64,000 nt of DNA from Methylobacterium dankookense (GCF_902141855.1 NZ_CABFVH010000008.1:62001-126000), one strand, 5' to 3'; positions 27,793-37,720 are shown, counted from the stretch's first letter. Program-made: numbers and translations. Notes: a model not told the origin generated them from the letters alone.

Positions 27793-29025
27793 ATGCTCTC
27801 GCTTCTCGACATCCGCTCCCGCATCGAGGCCGGCCAGCTCACCCCGGCCGGCGCCGTCGACCTCTGCCGCGCGGCGATCGCCGCCCGCGACCCGGGGATC
27901 GGTGCCCTGGCGAGCCTGCACGCGGAGGCGGCGGTGCCGGAGGCGGGGCCGCTCGCCGGCATCGCGGTCGGCGTGAAGGACATCATCGACACTGCCGACA
28001 TGCCCACGCAGATGGGCTCGCCCATCTATGCCGGCTGGCAGCCGAAGGCCGATGCCGCGGTGGTGGCGCGCCTGCGCCGCCTCGGCGCCGTGATCCTCGC
28101 CAAGACCACGACCTCGCCCTTCGCCAGCGCCGATCCGACGCAGACGCGCAACCCGCACGATCCCGGCCGCACGCCGGGCGGCTCCTCGGCGGGCTCGGCC
28201 GCGGCGGTGGGCGCGGGCCTGCTGCCCCTGGCGCTCGGCACGCAGACGGCGGGCTCGGTGATCCGGCCCGCGAGCTTCTGCGGCTGCGCCGCGATCAAGC
28301 CCTCCTTCCGGCTGCTGCCGACGGTGGGCGTGAAGACCTTCTCCTGGGCCCTCGACACGCTCGGCCTGTTCGCGGCCGGCACCCAGGACCTCGCCCACGC
28401 CCTCGCCCTCCTCGCCAACCGCCCGGAGATCGAGGGCGTCACGGTCGCGGCGCCGCGCATCGGCCTCGTCCTGCAGGATTTCGCAGGCGAGGCCGAGCCG
28501 GAGGCGCGCGTCGCCCTGGAGACCGCCCGGCGCGCCGCCGAGCGGGCCGGCGCCCGCGTCGACGATCTCGCCCTGCCCGAGCCGATGCCGGAGGCCTGGG
28601 CGCGCCAGCGGGTGATCCAGGACTACGAGGCGGCCCAGGCCCTCGGCTGGGAATACGCGACGCATCGCGCCGCCCTGTCCGAGCAGCTCGGCCAGCATCT
28701 CGACGGGGCGCAGGCCATCCCGGCCGCCGAGTACGACGCGGCGCGCCGCGCCGCCCACCATGCCCGCCGCGCCCTGAAGGGCTTGTTCTCCGACTACGAC
28801 GCGCTGCTGACCTTCTCGGCGCCGGGCCACGCGCCGCAGGGCCTCGCCTCGACGGGCGACCCGCGCTTCAACCGGCTCTGGACGCTGATGGGCGTACCTT
28901 GCGTGAACGTGCCGGTGCCGGGCGGCCCGCTGCCGGTCGGCGTGCAGGTGATCGCCCGGTTCGGCGACGACGGCCGCGCCCTCGCCGTGGCGCGGCTGAT
29001 CGAGGATGCGCTGGCGCGCGGGTGA
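27793..29025 (+). CDS. Amidase signature family amidase
   Basis: A 410-residue enzyme with the full Ser-cisSer-Lys triad: K62 in VGVKDIID, S131 in TPGGSSAGSAAAV, and S155 in GTQTAGSVIRPAS. The same residue numbers are used by malonamidase E2 of this family, so a small aliphatic amide substrate is possible. The family hydrolyses amides to acid and ammonia. It abuts the convergent AI-2E family gene with no spacer (ends at 29025, neighbour ends at 29026), so it is probably its own transcription unit. Confidence 0.9.
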   Translation: MLSLLDIRSRIEAGQLTPAGAVDLCRAAIAARDPGIGALASLHAEAAVPEAGPLAGIAVGVKDIIDTADMPTQMGSPIYAGWQPKADAAVVARLRRLGAVILAKTTTSPFASADPTQTRNPHDPGRTPGGSSAGSAAAVGAGLLPLALGTQTAGSVIRPASFCGCAAIKPSFRLLPTVGVKTFSWALDTLGLFAAGTQDLAHALALLANRPEIEGVTVAAPRIGLVLQDFAGEAEPEARVALETARRAAERAGARVDDLALPEPMPEAWARQRVIQDYEAAQALGWEYATHRAALSEQLGQHLDGAQAIPAAEYDAARRAAHHARRALKGLFSDYDALLTFSAPGHAPQGLASTGDPRFNRLWTLMGVPCVNVPVPGGPLPVGVQVIARFGDDGRALAVARLIEDALARG

Positions 29026-30210
29026 TCAGCGGTCCCGGGGCTCCCCGAGCACGTCCTCCACGTAGATCTGCTCGAGCATCACCTTGATCACCGCCATGAG
29101 CGGCAGGGCCAGCGCGATGCCCCACAGGCCGAAGATCACGCCGAGCAGGAGCTGACCGGCGAAGATCGTGGCGGGCGGGATGTCGAGCGCCCGCTTCTGG
29201 ATGAAGGGCGTGAGCCCGTAGCTCTCCAGGGTCTGCACCGCGAGATAGACGCCGAGCGCACCGAGCACCGCGTTCGCCCCCGAGGCGAGGCTCGCGAGCA
29301 GGATGATCACGCCCGCGACCAGCGGTCCGATCGTCGGCACGAAGGCGAGCAGGCCCGCCTGCAACCCGAGGATCAGCGCGCCGCCGATCCCGAGGAAGGC
29401 GAGACCCGCCCAGGTGAACAGGAAGATCACCGCCATGGTGAGGAGCTGGCCGAACAGCCAGTGCCGCAGGGTCTCGCCCGCCCCGTCGAGGACGGAGGCC
29501 CCGCGCGGGCGCCTGCGCGGTGGCACGAAGCGCAGCACGCCGTCGCGGTAGCTGCCCGGATCGGCCGCGAAGGCGATGCCGAGGAACACGATCACCGCGA
29601 TGTTGCCGAGCGCGTTGAACAGGCCGAGCACCACGGTCGCCGCAGGTCCCAGCACGTTGCCGGCATCCGACAGGAGCGAGCCCGGGCTCTTCAGGATCCC
29701 CGCCGCGAGACCCTGCAGCCCGCCGGGCTTCTGCCCGTCCTTCGTTTCGGAAGCCGGCTTGCCGTCCTCGCCGGTCCCACCAGGGAAGGAGGGCACGTCG
29801 ATGCCGCGCTGCGCGAGCCAGTCGCGCACCGTGCCGGCCTGGGCGCTCACCGTCTGGCCGAGGTCGCGGCCCTGCTGGGCGATGGTGGCGCCGCCGACGC
29901 TCGCCAAGCCCGCCGTGCCGGCCGCCAGGGCGAGGCAGACGGCGGTGAGCCGCAGCCAGCGCGGCAGGGGGAAGGCGTGCCCGAGCGCCCGGGTCAGCCC
30001 GTCGAGGAAGACGCCGAGCAGCACGCCCGAGAAGATCAGGAGCAGGGTGTCCGCCGCCCGCCAGGCGAGCGCGAGCAGGACGCAGAAAGAGACCACGCCG
30101 ATGCCCGAGAGCGCGAGCGGCCGCGCGCCCCGCCAGGGCCCGACTGGCGGCCCGCCCGGATCCGTCCTGCCGTCGCCTGTCGCCAAGTCCGGTGCGATGT
30201 CCGCCGTCAT
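29026..30210 (-). CDS. AI-2E family transporter (PerM-like)
   Basis: A 394-residue membrane protein with the family arrangement: two N-terminal helices, a helix near 75-100, a large loop (about 100-200) with GQKPGGLQGLAAG, then a C-terminal membrane half. Signature: FVPTIGPLVAGVIILL and the PPATIFAGQLLLGVIFGLWGIALALPL stretch. The family exports small molecules or sodium; the substrate is unknown. I chose the ATG at 30208-30210 because the long upstream extension overlaps moaE out of frame. Confidence 0.88.
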   Translation of the reverse strand: MTADIAPDLATGDGRTDPGGPPVGPWRGARPLALSGIGVVSFCVLLALAWRAADTLLLIFSGVLLGVFLDGLTRALGHAFPLPRWLRLTAVCLALAAGTAGLASVGGATIAQQGRDLGQTVSAQAGTVRDWLAQRGIDVPSFPGGTGEDGKPASETKDGQKPGGLQGLAAGILKSPGSLLSDAGNVLGPAATVVLGLFNALGNIAVIVFLGIAFAADPGSYRDGVLRFVPPRRRPRGASVLDGAGETLRHWLFGQLLTMAVIFLFTWAGLAFLGIGGALILGLQAGLLAFVPTIGPLVAGVIILLASLASGANAVLGALGVYLAVQTLESYGLTPFIQKRALDIPPATIFAGQLLLGVIFGLWGIALALPLMAVIKVMLEQIYVEDVLGEPRDR

Positions 30211-30233
30211 GCCTGTTCCCCCTCTCGCACCGC

Positions 30234-30713
30234 TCAGGCCCAGCGCGCGGCGGCCGCGTCGTCGGCCTCCGCCGCCTCGACCCAGCCGCCCGTGGTCCCG
30301 TCGGCGAGATGCTCGCGCTTCCAGAACGGGGCGCGGGTCTTCAGGTAGTCTATCAGGAAGCTCGCCGCCTCGAAGGCCGCGATCCGGTGGCTCGACGCCA
30401 CGATCACCAGCACGATCCCGTTCCCCGGCGCCACCAGCCCGTGCCGGTGGATCACCCGCACCGCCTGGAGCGGCCAGCGGCCTTGCGCCTCGGCGACCAC
30501 GCGCCCGATCTCGGCCTCGGCCATGCCGGGATAATGCTCCAGTTCCAGGCCGGTGAGGCGCCCGCCCTCGTCCCGGCACAGGCCGGTGAAGGTGACGACC
30601 GCCCCCGCCCGGCCGCCATGGGCGGCCTCGACCCGGGCGATCTCGGCGGCCACGTCGAAGGGCTCGGCCTGGATGCTGACGAGCGACGGGTCTTGCTGCG
30701 GGTCCTGCGGCAT
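30234..30713 (-). CDS. moaE: Molybdopterin synthase catalytic subunit MoaE
   Basis: A 159-residue protein with the MoaE features GAVVTFTGLCRDEGG, LELEHYPGM, VIHRHGLVAPGN, VASSHRIAAFEAASFLIDYLKTRAPFWKRE. The catalytic lysines correspond to K125 and K132. It takes sulfur from the MoaD thiocarboxylate to convert precursor Z (cPMP) into molybdopterin, needed by the formate dehydrogenase encoded at the left of the window. moaD is not adjacent. The ATG at 30713 gives the usual length; an upstream start at 30779 would add 22 residues. Confidence 0.95.
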   Translation of the reverse strand: MPQDPQQDPSLVSIQAEPFDVAAEIARVEAAHGGRAGAVVTFTGLCRDEGGRLTGLELEHYPGMAEAEIGRVVAEAQGRWPLQAVRVIHRHGLVAPGNGIVLVIVASSHRIAAFEAASFLIDYLKTRAPFWKREHLADGTTGGWVEAAEADDAAAARWA

Positions 30714-30914
30714 GACGGATCGGAACTCCTGACAGGGGAGGGGACCTCGCGGCCCGGCGCACGGTCCCGCGCCTGACACCCCGCCCCCGGGGGTCTATAT
30801 GGCACCGCAGGACGGCACGGCAGGTGCTCCCGCGCGTGACCCGTGCGGGATTGCCCCCCGGCCCGGATCGCGCCGCCTGCGGGCTCGCGCGGAACTGCAT
30901 CGAGGACGAGCCCC

Positions 30915-31931
30915 GTGAGCCCCGACCTGATCCTGCCCTACGAGGGCGTCCTGCCGGACTTCGCGAGCCGCCCGGTCTGGTGCGGCCGGGGCAGCACCGT
31001 GATCGGCGCCGCGACGATCGGCGCCCAGGCCTGGATCGGCGACGACGGAGTCATCCGCGCCGACGGCCAGAGCGTGACGGTGGGCGAGCGCTTCTGGCTC
31101 GGCCACCGCTCCACCGTGCACATCGCCACCTTCACCCACGGCACGCGCTGCGGCGACCGGGTGACGGTCGGCCGCAACAGCGTGGTCCATGCCTGCACGG
31201 TGGGCTCTGACGTGGTGATCGAGGACGACGTGGTGATCCTCGACGGGGCGAGCATCGGCGACGGCGTGGTGATCGAGGCGGGCTCCACCGTGTTCCCGAG
31301 GGCCGAGCTGCCGGCGGGCTTCGTCTATGGCGGCAGCCCGGCCAAGCCCCGCCGCCCGGTCGACCGGGCGGAGGTCGCCGAGCGGGCCGAGCGCCTGCGC
31401 GAGGGCATGGGCGAGGGCACGGGCCAGCCCGCCGCGCCGCCGGAGGTGGAGGACACGGTCTTCGTCGCCCGCACCGCGCGCCTGCGCGGCCGCGTCAGCC
31501 TCGGGGCCGGGTCGAGCGTGCTGTTCTCCTGCGACCTCCACGCGGAGGTCGGCCCGATCGTGGTCGGCGCCGACACCAACATCCAGGACAACACGGTCAT
31601 CCGCAGCCGGTCCGAGGGCGTGGTGATCGGCCGCGACACCACGATCGGCCACAACGTCCGCATCGGCGATTGCCGCATCGGCGCGCGCTGCCTGATCGGC
31701 ATCGGCGCGTCGATCGCGCCGGGCACGGTGATCGCCGACGAGGTCATGCTCGCGGCCGGCGCCACCACGGATCCGGGCCAGCTCTTGGAAGGCGGCCATC
31801 TCTGGGGCGGCCGCCCGGCGCGCATCCTCGGGCCCCTCGATGCGGACAAGCGCGCCATGATGGCCCGCATCGTCGAGGGCTATTGCAAGCACGGGCGAGA
31901 GTATCGCGTGGCGCAGGCCGAGGCGGAGTAG
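30915..31931 (+). CDS. Double gamma-carbonic-anhydrase-like hexapeptide repeat protein
   Basis: A 338-residue protein with two left-handed beta-helix domains in tandem (about 15-145 and 185-315). The first has WIGDDGVIRADGQSVTVGERFWLGHRSTVHIATFTHGTRCGDRVTVGRNSVVHACTVG; the second has VLFSCDLHAEVGPIVVGADTNIQDNTVIR and IGHNVRIGDCRIGARCLIGIGASI, the gamma-CA pattern. His residues such as HIATFTHG and IGHNV could ligand a metal. Single-domain homologues form trimers, so a duplicated form might be a pseudo-trimer with half the subunits. I chose a GTG start at 30915 with GAGGA upstream. Confidence 0.82.
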   Translation: MSPDLILPYEGVLPDFASRPVWCGRGSTVIGAATIGAQAWIGDDGVIRADGQSVTVGERFWLGHRSTVHIATFTHGTRCGDRVTVGRNSVVHACTVGSDVVIEDDVVILDGASIGDGVVIEAGSTVFPRAELPAGFVYGGSPAKPRRPVDRAEVAERAERLREGMGEGTGQPAAPPEVEDTVFVARTARLRGRVSLGAGSSVLFSCDLHAEVGPIVVGADTNIQDNTVIRSRSEGVVIGRDTTIGHNVRIGDCRIGARCLIGIGASIAPGTVIADEVMLAAGATTDPGQLLEGGHLWGGRPARILGPLDADKRAMMARIVEGYCKHGREYRVAQAEAE

Positions 31932-32129
31932 GCGGCTCCGGGTCAAGCTCGCGTGAGGAGGCCGAGACCGGCCTGACAGAGCCCGGAGGCTGTCACCGCG
32001 CTCGGACGGGCAGCTTGTCCCTCTGTTGCGACGCACGCTATGGACGGCGCCGGTTGCGGCATCCGGATTGCCTGGAGGCCGCCAGGAAGGCCCGCTTCAG
32101 AGGCCCTGGCTCAGGAAGGCGCACGGATC

Positions 32130-33344
32130 ATGGCGAAGATCAAGGTGGCGAACCCGGTCGTCGAGCTCGACGGCGACGAGATGACCCGGATCATCTGGGC
32201 CGAGATCAAGAACAAGCTCATCCACCCCTATCTCGACGTCGATCTGGAATACTACGACCTCGGCGTGGAGCACCGCGACGCCACGAACGACCAGGTCACG
32301 GTCGATGCCGCCAACGCGATCAAGCGCCACGGCGTCGGCGTGAAGTGCGCGACCATCACCCCCGACGAGGCGCGGGTGAAGGAGTTCGGCCTGAAGGAGA
32401 TGTGGAAGTCGCCCAACGGCACGATCCGCAACATCCTCGGCGGCGTGATCTTCCGCGAGCCGATCATCTGCAAGAACGTGCCCCGCCTCGTTCCCGGCTG
32501 GACCCAGCCGATCGTGGTCGGCCGCCACGCCTTCGGCGACCAGTACCGCGCCACCGACTTCAAGGTCCCGGGCAAGGGCCGCCTCTCGATCAAGTTCGAG
32601 GGCGAGGACGGCACGGTGATCGAGAAGGAGGTCTTCAAGTTCCCCGAGGCCGGCGTCGCGATGGCGATGTACAACCTCGACGACTCGATCCGCGACTTCG
32701 CCCGCGCCTCGCTGAACTACGGCCTCAACCGCAAGTACCCGGTCTACCTGTCGACCAAGAACACCATCCTGAAGGCCTATGACGGGCGCTTCAAGGACCT
32801 GTTCCAAGAGGTCTACGAGAACGAGTTCAAGTCGCGCTTCGACGCGCTCGGGATCGTCTACGAGCACCGTCTGATCGACGACATGGTCGCCTCGGCGCTG
32901 AAGTGGTCGGGCGGCTATGTCTGGGCCTGCAAGAACTACGACGGCGACGTTCAGTCGGATACCGTCGCGCAGGGCTTCGGCTCGCTCGGCCTGATGACCT
33001 CGGTCCTGCTCACCCCCGACGGCCAGACCGTCGAGGCCGAGGCCGCCCACGGCACGGTGACCCGCCACTACCGCGAGCACCAGAAGGGCAAGGAGACCTC
33101 GACGAACTCCATCGCCTCGATCTTCGCCTGGTCGCGCGGCCTCAGCCACCGGGCCAAGCTCGACGACAACGCGGAGCTCGCCAAGTTCGCCACCAAGCTC
33201 GAGACGGTCTGCATCGACACGGTCGAGGCGGGCTTCATGACGAAGGACCTCGCCCTCCTCGTCGGGCCGGACCAGAAGTGGCTCTCCACCACCGGCTTCC
33301 TCGACAAGGTCGACCAGAACCTGAAGGCCGCGATGGGCGCCTGA
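32130..33344 (+). CDS. icd: NADP-dependent isocitrate dehydrogenase
   Basis: A 404-residue enzyme of the eukaryotic-type (subfamily II) [29 protein letters not shown], substrate site [19 protein letters not shown], Lys/Asp catalysis in [21 protein letters not shown], and cofactor segment [31 protein letters not shown]. It converts isocitrate to 2-oxoglutarate plus CO2 and makes NADPH. The ATG at 32130 has an AGGAAGG site about 11 nt upstream. A strong intrinsic terminator follows at 33375. Confidence 0.98.
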   Translation: MAKIKVANPVVELDGDEMTRIIWAEIKNKLIHPYLDVDLEYYDLGVEHRDATNDQVTVDAANAIKRHGVGVKCATITPDEARVKEFGLKEMWKSPNGTIRNILGGVIFREPIICKNVPRLVPGWTQPIVVGRHAFGDQYRATDFKVPGKGRLSIKFEGEDGTVIEKEVFKFPEAGVAMAMYNLDDSIRDFARASLNYGLNRKYPVYLSTKNTILKAYDGRFKDLFQEVYENEFKSRFDALGIVYEHRLIDDMVASALKWSGGYVWACKNYDGDVQSDTVAQGFGSLGLMTSVLLTPDGQTVEAEAAHGTVTRHYREHQKGKETSTNSIASIFAWSRGLSHRAKLDDNAELAKFATKLETVCIDTVEAGFMTKDLALLVGPDQKWLSTTGFLDKVDQNLKAAMGA

Positions 33345-33374
33345 GCGCCCTCCAACGCGCGGGACGGCAATGAG

Positions 33375-33409
33375 AAGGGGCCGGCGGTTGCGAACCGCCG
33401 GCCCCTTTT
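33375..33409 (+). terminator. Intrinsic terminator of icd
   Basis: A 15-bp perfect inverted repeat (AAGGGGCCGGCGGTT at 33375-33389, complement at 33393-33407) with a 3-nt loop, ending in a T4 run. It starts 30 nt past the icd stop codon. Confidence 0.92.
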
Positions 33410-33440
33410 CCATGCGTCCTCGGGAGGTCGGTCGCGCCTT

Positions 33441-33528
33441 AGAGCGCTCTCCGCCGAAGTGGATCCCGGTTCGGCGCAAGAGAGCGCGCCACAACTCCCG
33501 ATTGCAACGCGATCGGGAGCGGCTCTAA
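33441..33528 (+). repeat. Dispersed intergenic repeat, family B copy 1
   Basis: An 88-bp element reading CTCTCCGCCGAAGTGG, then GGTTCGGCGCAAGAGAGCGC, and ending GATCGGGAGCGGCTCTAA. The first half nearly matches the inverse complement of 50001-50079. The terminal CTCTAA contains the TAG stop codon of the minus-strand chemoreceptor (33525-33527). Confidence 0.8.
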
Positions 33529-35213
33529 GCCGCGCGGACGGTGGCGAGGAAGCGGGCGACCTCGGCGTTGAGATGCTCGGACTGGCGCGACAGGTCGGAG
33601 GCCGCCCCCAGCACCTGGGAGGCGGCCGCGCCGGTCTCCTCGGCGGCCTGGGCCACGCCGGCGATCGTCGTCGTCACGGCGCCCGCGCCGGTGGCGGCCT
33701 GGGCGACGTTGCGGACGATCTCCTGCGTCGCTGCCCCCTGCTCCTCGACGGCGGTGGCGATCGAGGTGGCGACGCCGCTGATCTCGCGGATGCGGCCGGC
33801 GATGCCGGTGATCGCCCGGACCGCCTGATCGGTCGCGCCCTGGATCTGGCCGATCTGCTGGCTGATCTCGCCGGTGGCCTTGGCGGTCTGATTGGCGAGT
33901 TCCTTCACCTCGGCCGCCACGACGGCGAAGCCGCGCCCCGCCTCGCCGGCGCGGGCCGCCTCGATGGTGGCGTTGAGCGCGAGCAGGTTGGTCTGGCCGG
34001 CGATCTGCGAGATCAGCGCCACCACGTCGCCGATCTTGGAGGCGGCCAGGGCGAGGTCCTGCACCAGGCCGACGGTCCGGTCGGCATCCGACTCGGCGGC
34101 GTTGGCGAGGCTCGCCGAGCCGTCGACCTGCCGGCTGATCTCGCCCACCGACGCGCCGAGCTGCTCGGCCGCCGCGGCGACCGTGTTGACGTTGGCCGCG
34201 GCCTCGCTCGCCGCGCCCGCCACGGTGGTGGACTGGCTCGCGGTCTGGGTCGCGGTGCCGGCCATGCTCTGGGCCGTGGCCTGGAGCTCGGTGGCCGCCG
34301 CGGTGACGCCGCCGACGATGCCGCTCACCGCGCGCTCGAAGCCGTCGGCCATCTCGCGCATCGTCGCCTTGCGCTGCGCCTCGGCGCCCGCACGGGCGGC
34401 CTCCGTCGCGCTCTCGAGATTCCGCATGCGGATCAGCCCCTCCTTGAAGACCTGCACCGCCGCGGCGATCGTGCCGATCTCGGTCCGGGCGCCCTGGTGG
34501 GGGATCGCGACGCCGATGTCGCCGGCCGCGAGCGCGTTCATCGGCGTGACCACCGAGGCGATGTCGCGGCTGATCGAGCGGATGATCAGCGCGCCGAGGA
34601 GGACCGCCAGGAGCATGGCGACGAGGCCCGCCGCGACGAGGGTCGTGCGGGTCTGCGCATAGGTCGCCGCGCCGTCCGTCTCGGCCTGCACGGCGCCGGC
34701 ATTGTTGAGGGCGACGATCGCGTCGAGGGCGGTGGAGGCGGCCCGGCGCGGGGCCACGCCGCGGGTCTCGTAGAGCGACAGCGCCTCGGCCTTGTGGCCC
34801 TCGCGCGACAGGGTGAGGATCCCCTCCACCGCCGCGGTGAAGTCGCGCCAGCTGCGCACGAAGGATTCGTACTGGGTGCGCTCCTCGGCCGAGGTGATCA
34901 GGGGCTCGTAGGTGCGGCGCACCTCGTCGAGCTTGCGCGCCCGCTCCACGAGATCCTTGTCGATGCTCGCGAGCATCTTCGGCTCGCTGGTGAGGATGTG
35001 GCGCAGGACGCTCGTCGTGTAGCGGCCGGTGAGCGCGTCGATCTGGCCCGCGGTGCGCACGCTCGGCAGCCAGTTGGTCTGCACGTCGAGGAGGAGGCCG
35101 TTCATGCGGGCCGTGCTGACGTAGCCGATCCACGCCAATCCGGCGACGAAGAGCAGGAGCGTGCAGAACGCGGCCGTGAGCTTGGCACGGATCGTCAGGG
35201 AACGGGTGGTCAT
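33525..35213 (-). CDS. Methyl-accepting chemotaxis protein
   Basis: A 562-residue transducer. TM1 (about 12-34), a four-helix-bundle periplasmic sensor (about 35-190; [25 protein letters not shown]), TM2 (about 190-212), HAMP (about 213-265), then a cytoplasmic coiled-coil signalling domain. The hairpin tip [29 protein letters not shown] is the conserved CheA/CheW-contact region. It passes ligand signals to CheA; no che genes are near, so it works with a distant array. It diverges from the IMPase gene across 252 bp that should hold both promoters. Confidence 0.95.
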   Translation of the reverse strand: MTTRSLTIRAKLTAAFCTLLLFVAGLAWIGYVSTARMNGLLLDVQTNWLPSVRTAGQIDALTGRYTTSVLRHILTSEPKMLASIDKDLVERARKLDEVRRTYEPLITSAEERTQYESFVRSWRDFTAAVEGILTLSREGHKAEALSLYETRGVAPRRAASTALDAIVALNNAGAVQAETDGAATYAQTRTTLVAAGLVAMLLAVLLGALIIRSISRDIASVVTPMNALAAGDIGVAIPHQGARTEIGTIAAAVQVFKEGLIRMRNLESATEAARAGAEAQRKATMREMADGFERAVSGIVGGVTAAATELQATAQSMAGTATQTASQSTTVAGAASEAAANVNTVAAAAEQLGASVGEISRQVDGSASLANAAESDADRTVGLVQDLALAASKIGDVVALISQIAGQTNLLALNATIEAARAGEAGRGFAVVAAEVKELANQTAKATGEISQQIGQIQGATDQAVRAITGIAGRIREISGVATSIATAVEEQGAATQEIVRNVAQAATGAGAVTTTIAGVAQAAEETGAAASQVLGAASDLSRQSEHLNAEVARFLATVRAA

Positions 35214-35465
35214 GGCGGGCCTCGCGCGGCCGGGCTGTGGTTCGGGGCCGGCCGCCGGAAATGTTTCACATGCAGATGGTTAAGGCCGGATCTATCGGGC
35301 GGCGCCGTTTGATCACGCGCGCGTGGGCGTGTCTTTAAGGCGCGTCCGGAAGCATCCGGTCCGTCGGCCGCACCCGCTTATGACACCCATGCGGCGCGGG
35401 GGCTCGATTCCGGGCGGCGGAGCGTTTAACGCGGCGCAAACGCTCTTCGACAATCGGATCCCGCG

Positions 35466-36260
35466 ATGATCTCATCCCCCCTGATGACCGTGATGGTCGA
35501 TGCCGTGCGCAAGGCGTCGCGCGGCCTGCGCCGCGATTTCGGCGAGGTCGAGAACCTGCAGGTCTCGCGCAAGGGGCCGGGCGACTTCGTCTCGGCGGCC
35601 GACCGCAAGGCCGAGGAGGTGCTGCGCGACGCGCTGATGAAGGCGCGCCCGGGCTACGGGATGGTGCTGGAGGAGAACGGCACGATCGAGGGCACGGACA
35701 AGAGCCACACCTGGCACGTCGATCCCCTCGACGGCACCGCGAACTTCCTGCACGGCATCCCGCATTTCGCGATCTCGGTGGGGCTTGAGCGCGAAGGCCA
35801 GATCGTGGCCGGCGTGATCTACGATCCGGTCAAGGACGAGCTGTTCGTGGCCGAGCGCGGCAAGGGCGCCTTCCTCAACAACCGGCGCCTGCGCGTCTCG
35901 GGGCGCAACGACATGGCCGATGCGCTGGTGGCCTACGGCACGCCCTATCTCGGCCGCGGCAACCATCCGCGCCTGCTGCGCGAGGTCGGCGCCGTGATGG
36001 CGGTCTCCGGCGGCACCCGGCGCATGGGCTCGGCGGCCCTCGACCTCGCCTACGTCGCCTGCGGCCGCCTCGACGCCTACTGGGAGCGCGACCTGCAGAC
36101 CTACGACTTCGCGGCGGGCGTCATCCTGGTGCGCGAGGCCGGCGGCTTCGTCACCGCGGCGGACGGGGCGGCCGAGCCGCTCGCCACCCGTTCGGTCTGC
36201 GCGGGCAACGAGACCCTGCAGCGGGAGCTGCTCGCCATCCTGAAGAAGGCTCAAGGCTGA
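35466..36260 (+). CDS. Inositol monophosphatase family protein (SuhB-like)
   Basis: A 264-residue Mg2+-dependent phosphatase. Metal sites: EENG in MVLEENGTIEG, the signature DPLDGTANFLHGIPHFAISVG, and the last Asp in YWERDLQTYDFAAGVILVREAGG. It hydrolyses inositol phosphate or a related sugar phosphate; bacterial relatives also act in rRNA maturation. Before the apt gene a 167-bp gap contains repeat A2. Confidence 0.9.
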   Translation: MISSPLMTVMVDAVRKASRGLRRDFGEVENLQVSRKGPGDFVSAADRKAEEVLRDALMKARPGYGMVLEENGTIEGTDKSHTWHVDPLDGTANFLHGIPHFAISVGLEREGQIVAGVIYDPVKDELFVAERGKGAFLNNRRLRVSGRNDMADALVAYGTPYLGRGNHPRLLREVGAVMAVSGGTRRMGSAALDLAYVACGRLDAYWERDLQTYDFAAGVILVREAGGFVTAADGAAEPLATRSVCAGNETLQRELLAILKKAQG

Positions 36261-36303
36261 GTCCCGATTCGCAAGCTGCCGCGCGGTCTGCTTTAACGCG
36301 GCC

Positions 36304-36416
36304 GTCTCATACGACCTCCGCTCGATCCCTTCGGGATGGCGGATATCGTCCTCGCTCAGACGCCGCGCGGGCTCTCTGATACCGCGTCCGATCTGATCGA
36401 CCGGACACGGTATCAG
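36304..36416. repeat. Dispersed intergenic repeat, family A copy 2
   Basis: 113 bp closely matching 20753-20863. It carries ATCCC-TTC-GGGAT (about 36325-36337) and a strong hairpin of TGATACCG + GTCCG against CGGAC + CGGTATCA (about 36377-36415, one mismatch). It ends 11 nt before the apt start codon, so it lies in the apt leader. Confidence 0.8.
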
Positions 36417-36427
36417 AGGATGTCCTG

Positions 36428-36973
36428 ATGGAAGCCCGCCGCCACCTCGCGCTCAAGGAATCGATCCGCTCGATTCCCGACTACCCGAAGCCCGGCATCA
36501 TCTTCCGGGACATCACCACCTTGCTGAGCGACCCGCGCTCCTTCCGCCGCGCGGTCGATTCGCTGGTCCATCCCTTCGCGGGCGGCCGGATCGACCAGGT
36601 GGCGGGCATCGAGGCGCGCGGCTTCATCCTCGGGGGCGCGGTGGCGCACCAGCTCTCCACGGGCTTCGTGCCGATCCGCAAGAAGGGCAAGCTGCCGCAC
36701 AAGACCGTCTCGATGGCCTATGCCCTCGAATACGGCACCGACGAGATCGAGATCCACGTCGACGCCGTGAAGGCGGGCGACCGGGTGATCCTCGTGGACG
36801 ACCTCATCGCCACCGGCGGCACGGCGACGGCCGCGGTGAACCTGCTGCGGGGCATGGGCGCGGAGATCGTCGCCGCCTGCTTCGTCATCGACCTGCCGGA
36901 GATCGGCGGCGCGCAGCGCCTGCGCGATCTCGGGGTTCCGGTGCGGACCCTGATGGAATTCGAGGGTCATTGA
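36428..36973 (+). CDS. apt: Adenine phosphoribosyltransferase
   Basis: A 181-residue enzyme salvaging adenine to AMP with PRPP. The PRPP-binding motif [14 protein letters not shown] lies at residues 120-133. The N-terminal [20 protein letters not shown] and the [14 protein letters not shown] loop are typical. Length matches the family. The start codon has GAGGA 9-13 nt upstream, immediately after repeat A2, so the repeat's hairpin may affect translation. Confidence 0.97.
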   Translation: MEARRHLALKESIRSIPDYPKPGIIFRDITTLLSDPRSFRRAVDSLVHPFAGGRIDQVAGIEARGFILGGAVAHQLSTGFVPIRKKGKLPHKTVSMAYALEYGTDEIEIHVDAVKAGDRVILVDDLIATGGTATAAVNLLRGMGAEIVAACFVIDLPEIGGAQRLRDLGVPVRTLMEFEGH

Positions 36974-37142
36974 GCGGATCTCGCTCCGATTTCCCGCCTG
37001 TTCGCAGCTCCTGTGGCCTGAAGTCCCCGATCTTGCGGGCCGCGGGCGGGCCGGCTGTTTTTCCGATGTCTCCATCGGAGCGGGCGTTGTACATCTGAAG
37101 ACGCACGGCCCGAATCGGCCGTACGTCCGGGACTGCGATCCG

Positions 37143-37322
37143 ATGTTCCGCCACCTCGCGGTCGCCCTGATGGGGGCGATGCTCACCGTCCTCGTCGCGT
37201 GGCGCCTGCTCGGGCACGCCGCGCTCCTGCTCGCGCCGTTCGGGGGGAGCCTCGCGAGCATCGTGCTCGGGATCGTGCTCATCCTGCGCGGGCGCGGCCG
37301 GGTCCCGGCCGGCGGCTCCTGA
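37143..37322 (+). CDS. Possible small membrane protein
   Basis: A 59-residue frame, MFRHLAVALMGAMLTVLVAWRLLGHAALLLAPFGGSLASIVLGIVLILRGRG, with two hydrophobic helices and a basic C-terminus, between apt and the rpmH promoter. The composition fits a two-TM membrane peptide, but the ribosome site is weak. The region is otherwise non-coding, so this call is tentative. Confidence 0.35.
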   Translation: MFRHLAVALMGAMLTVLVAWRLLGHAALLLAPFGGSLASIVLGIVLILRGRGRVPAGGS

Positions 37323-37359
37323 CGGGCGGCCGGCGCCGCGCCGCGGCACGTCCGGAACG

Positions 37360-37388
37360 TTGACTTGGGAGCACCCTTCCGCCATAAG
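37360..37388 (+). promoter_or_regulatory. Sigma-70-type promoter for rpmH-rnpA-yidC
   Basis: A TTGACT -35 box (37360-37365), a 17-bp spacer and a CATAAG -10 box (37383-37388). It stands about 130 nt before rpmH, leaving a GC-rich leader. It is a near-ideal housekeeping promoter for ribosomal protein L34 and the downstream RNase P and insertase genes. Confidence 0.7.
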
Positions 37389-37515
37389 CCCGCCAATCGC
37401 GTCGGCGCGCCCTATCCGGGCGCCCTTCGCGTTTGCAGACACTCTCCAGGACGCGTGAAGGTCGGGCGCGGCATCAGCCGTCCGCGAACGCGCCTCGACC
37501 TTTGAAGGCTTCGCC

Positions 37516-37650
37516 ATGAAGAGAACCTACCAGCCGAGCAAGCTCGTCCGTAAGCGCCGTCACGGCTTCCGCGCTCGCATGGCCACCGCCGGCGGCCGCA
37601 AGGTGATCGCCCGCCGCCGCGCGCACGGCCGCAAGCGCTTGTCCGCCTGA
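37516..37650 (+). CDS. rpmH: 50S ribosomal protein L34 (bL34)
   Basis: A 44-residue, very basic protein: [44 protein letters not shown], the full L34 family sequence. It begins the conserved rpmH-rnpA-yidC block. Confidence 0.98.
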   Translation: MKRTYQPSKLVRKRRHGFRARMATAGGRKVIARRRAHGRKRLSA

Positions 37651-37663
37651 GGCGGACCTTTCG

Positions 37664-37687
37664 CGGCGCCCGCTTCGCCGGGCGCCG
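37664..37687 (+). terminator. Hairpin between rpmH and rnpA
   Basis: CGGCGCCCG and CGGGCGCCG (9 bp) around a short loop, 14 nt after the rpmH stop. With no T-run it may be a partial attenuator or processing site that lowers rnpA expression relative to L34. Confidence 0.4.
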
Positions 37688-37720
37688 GCGACCATCGAGG
37701 CCAGCGGGGTCGGATCGGCG

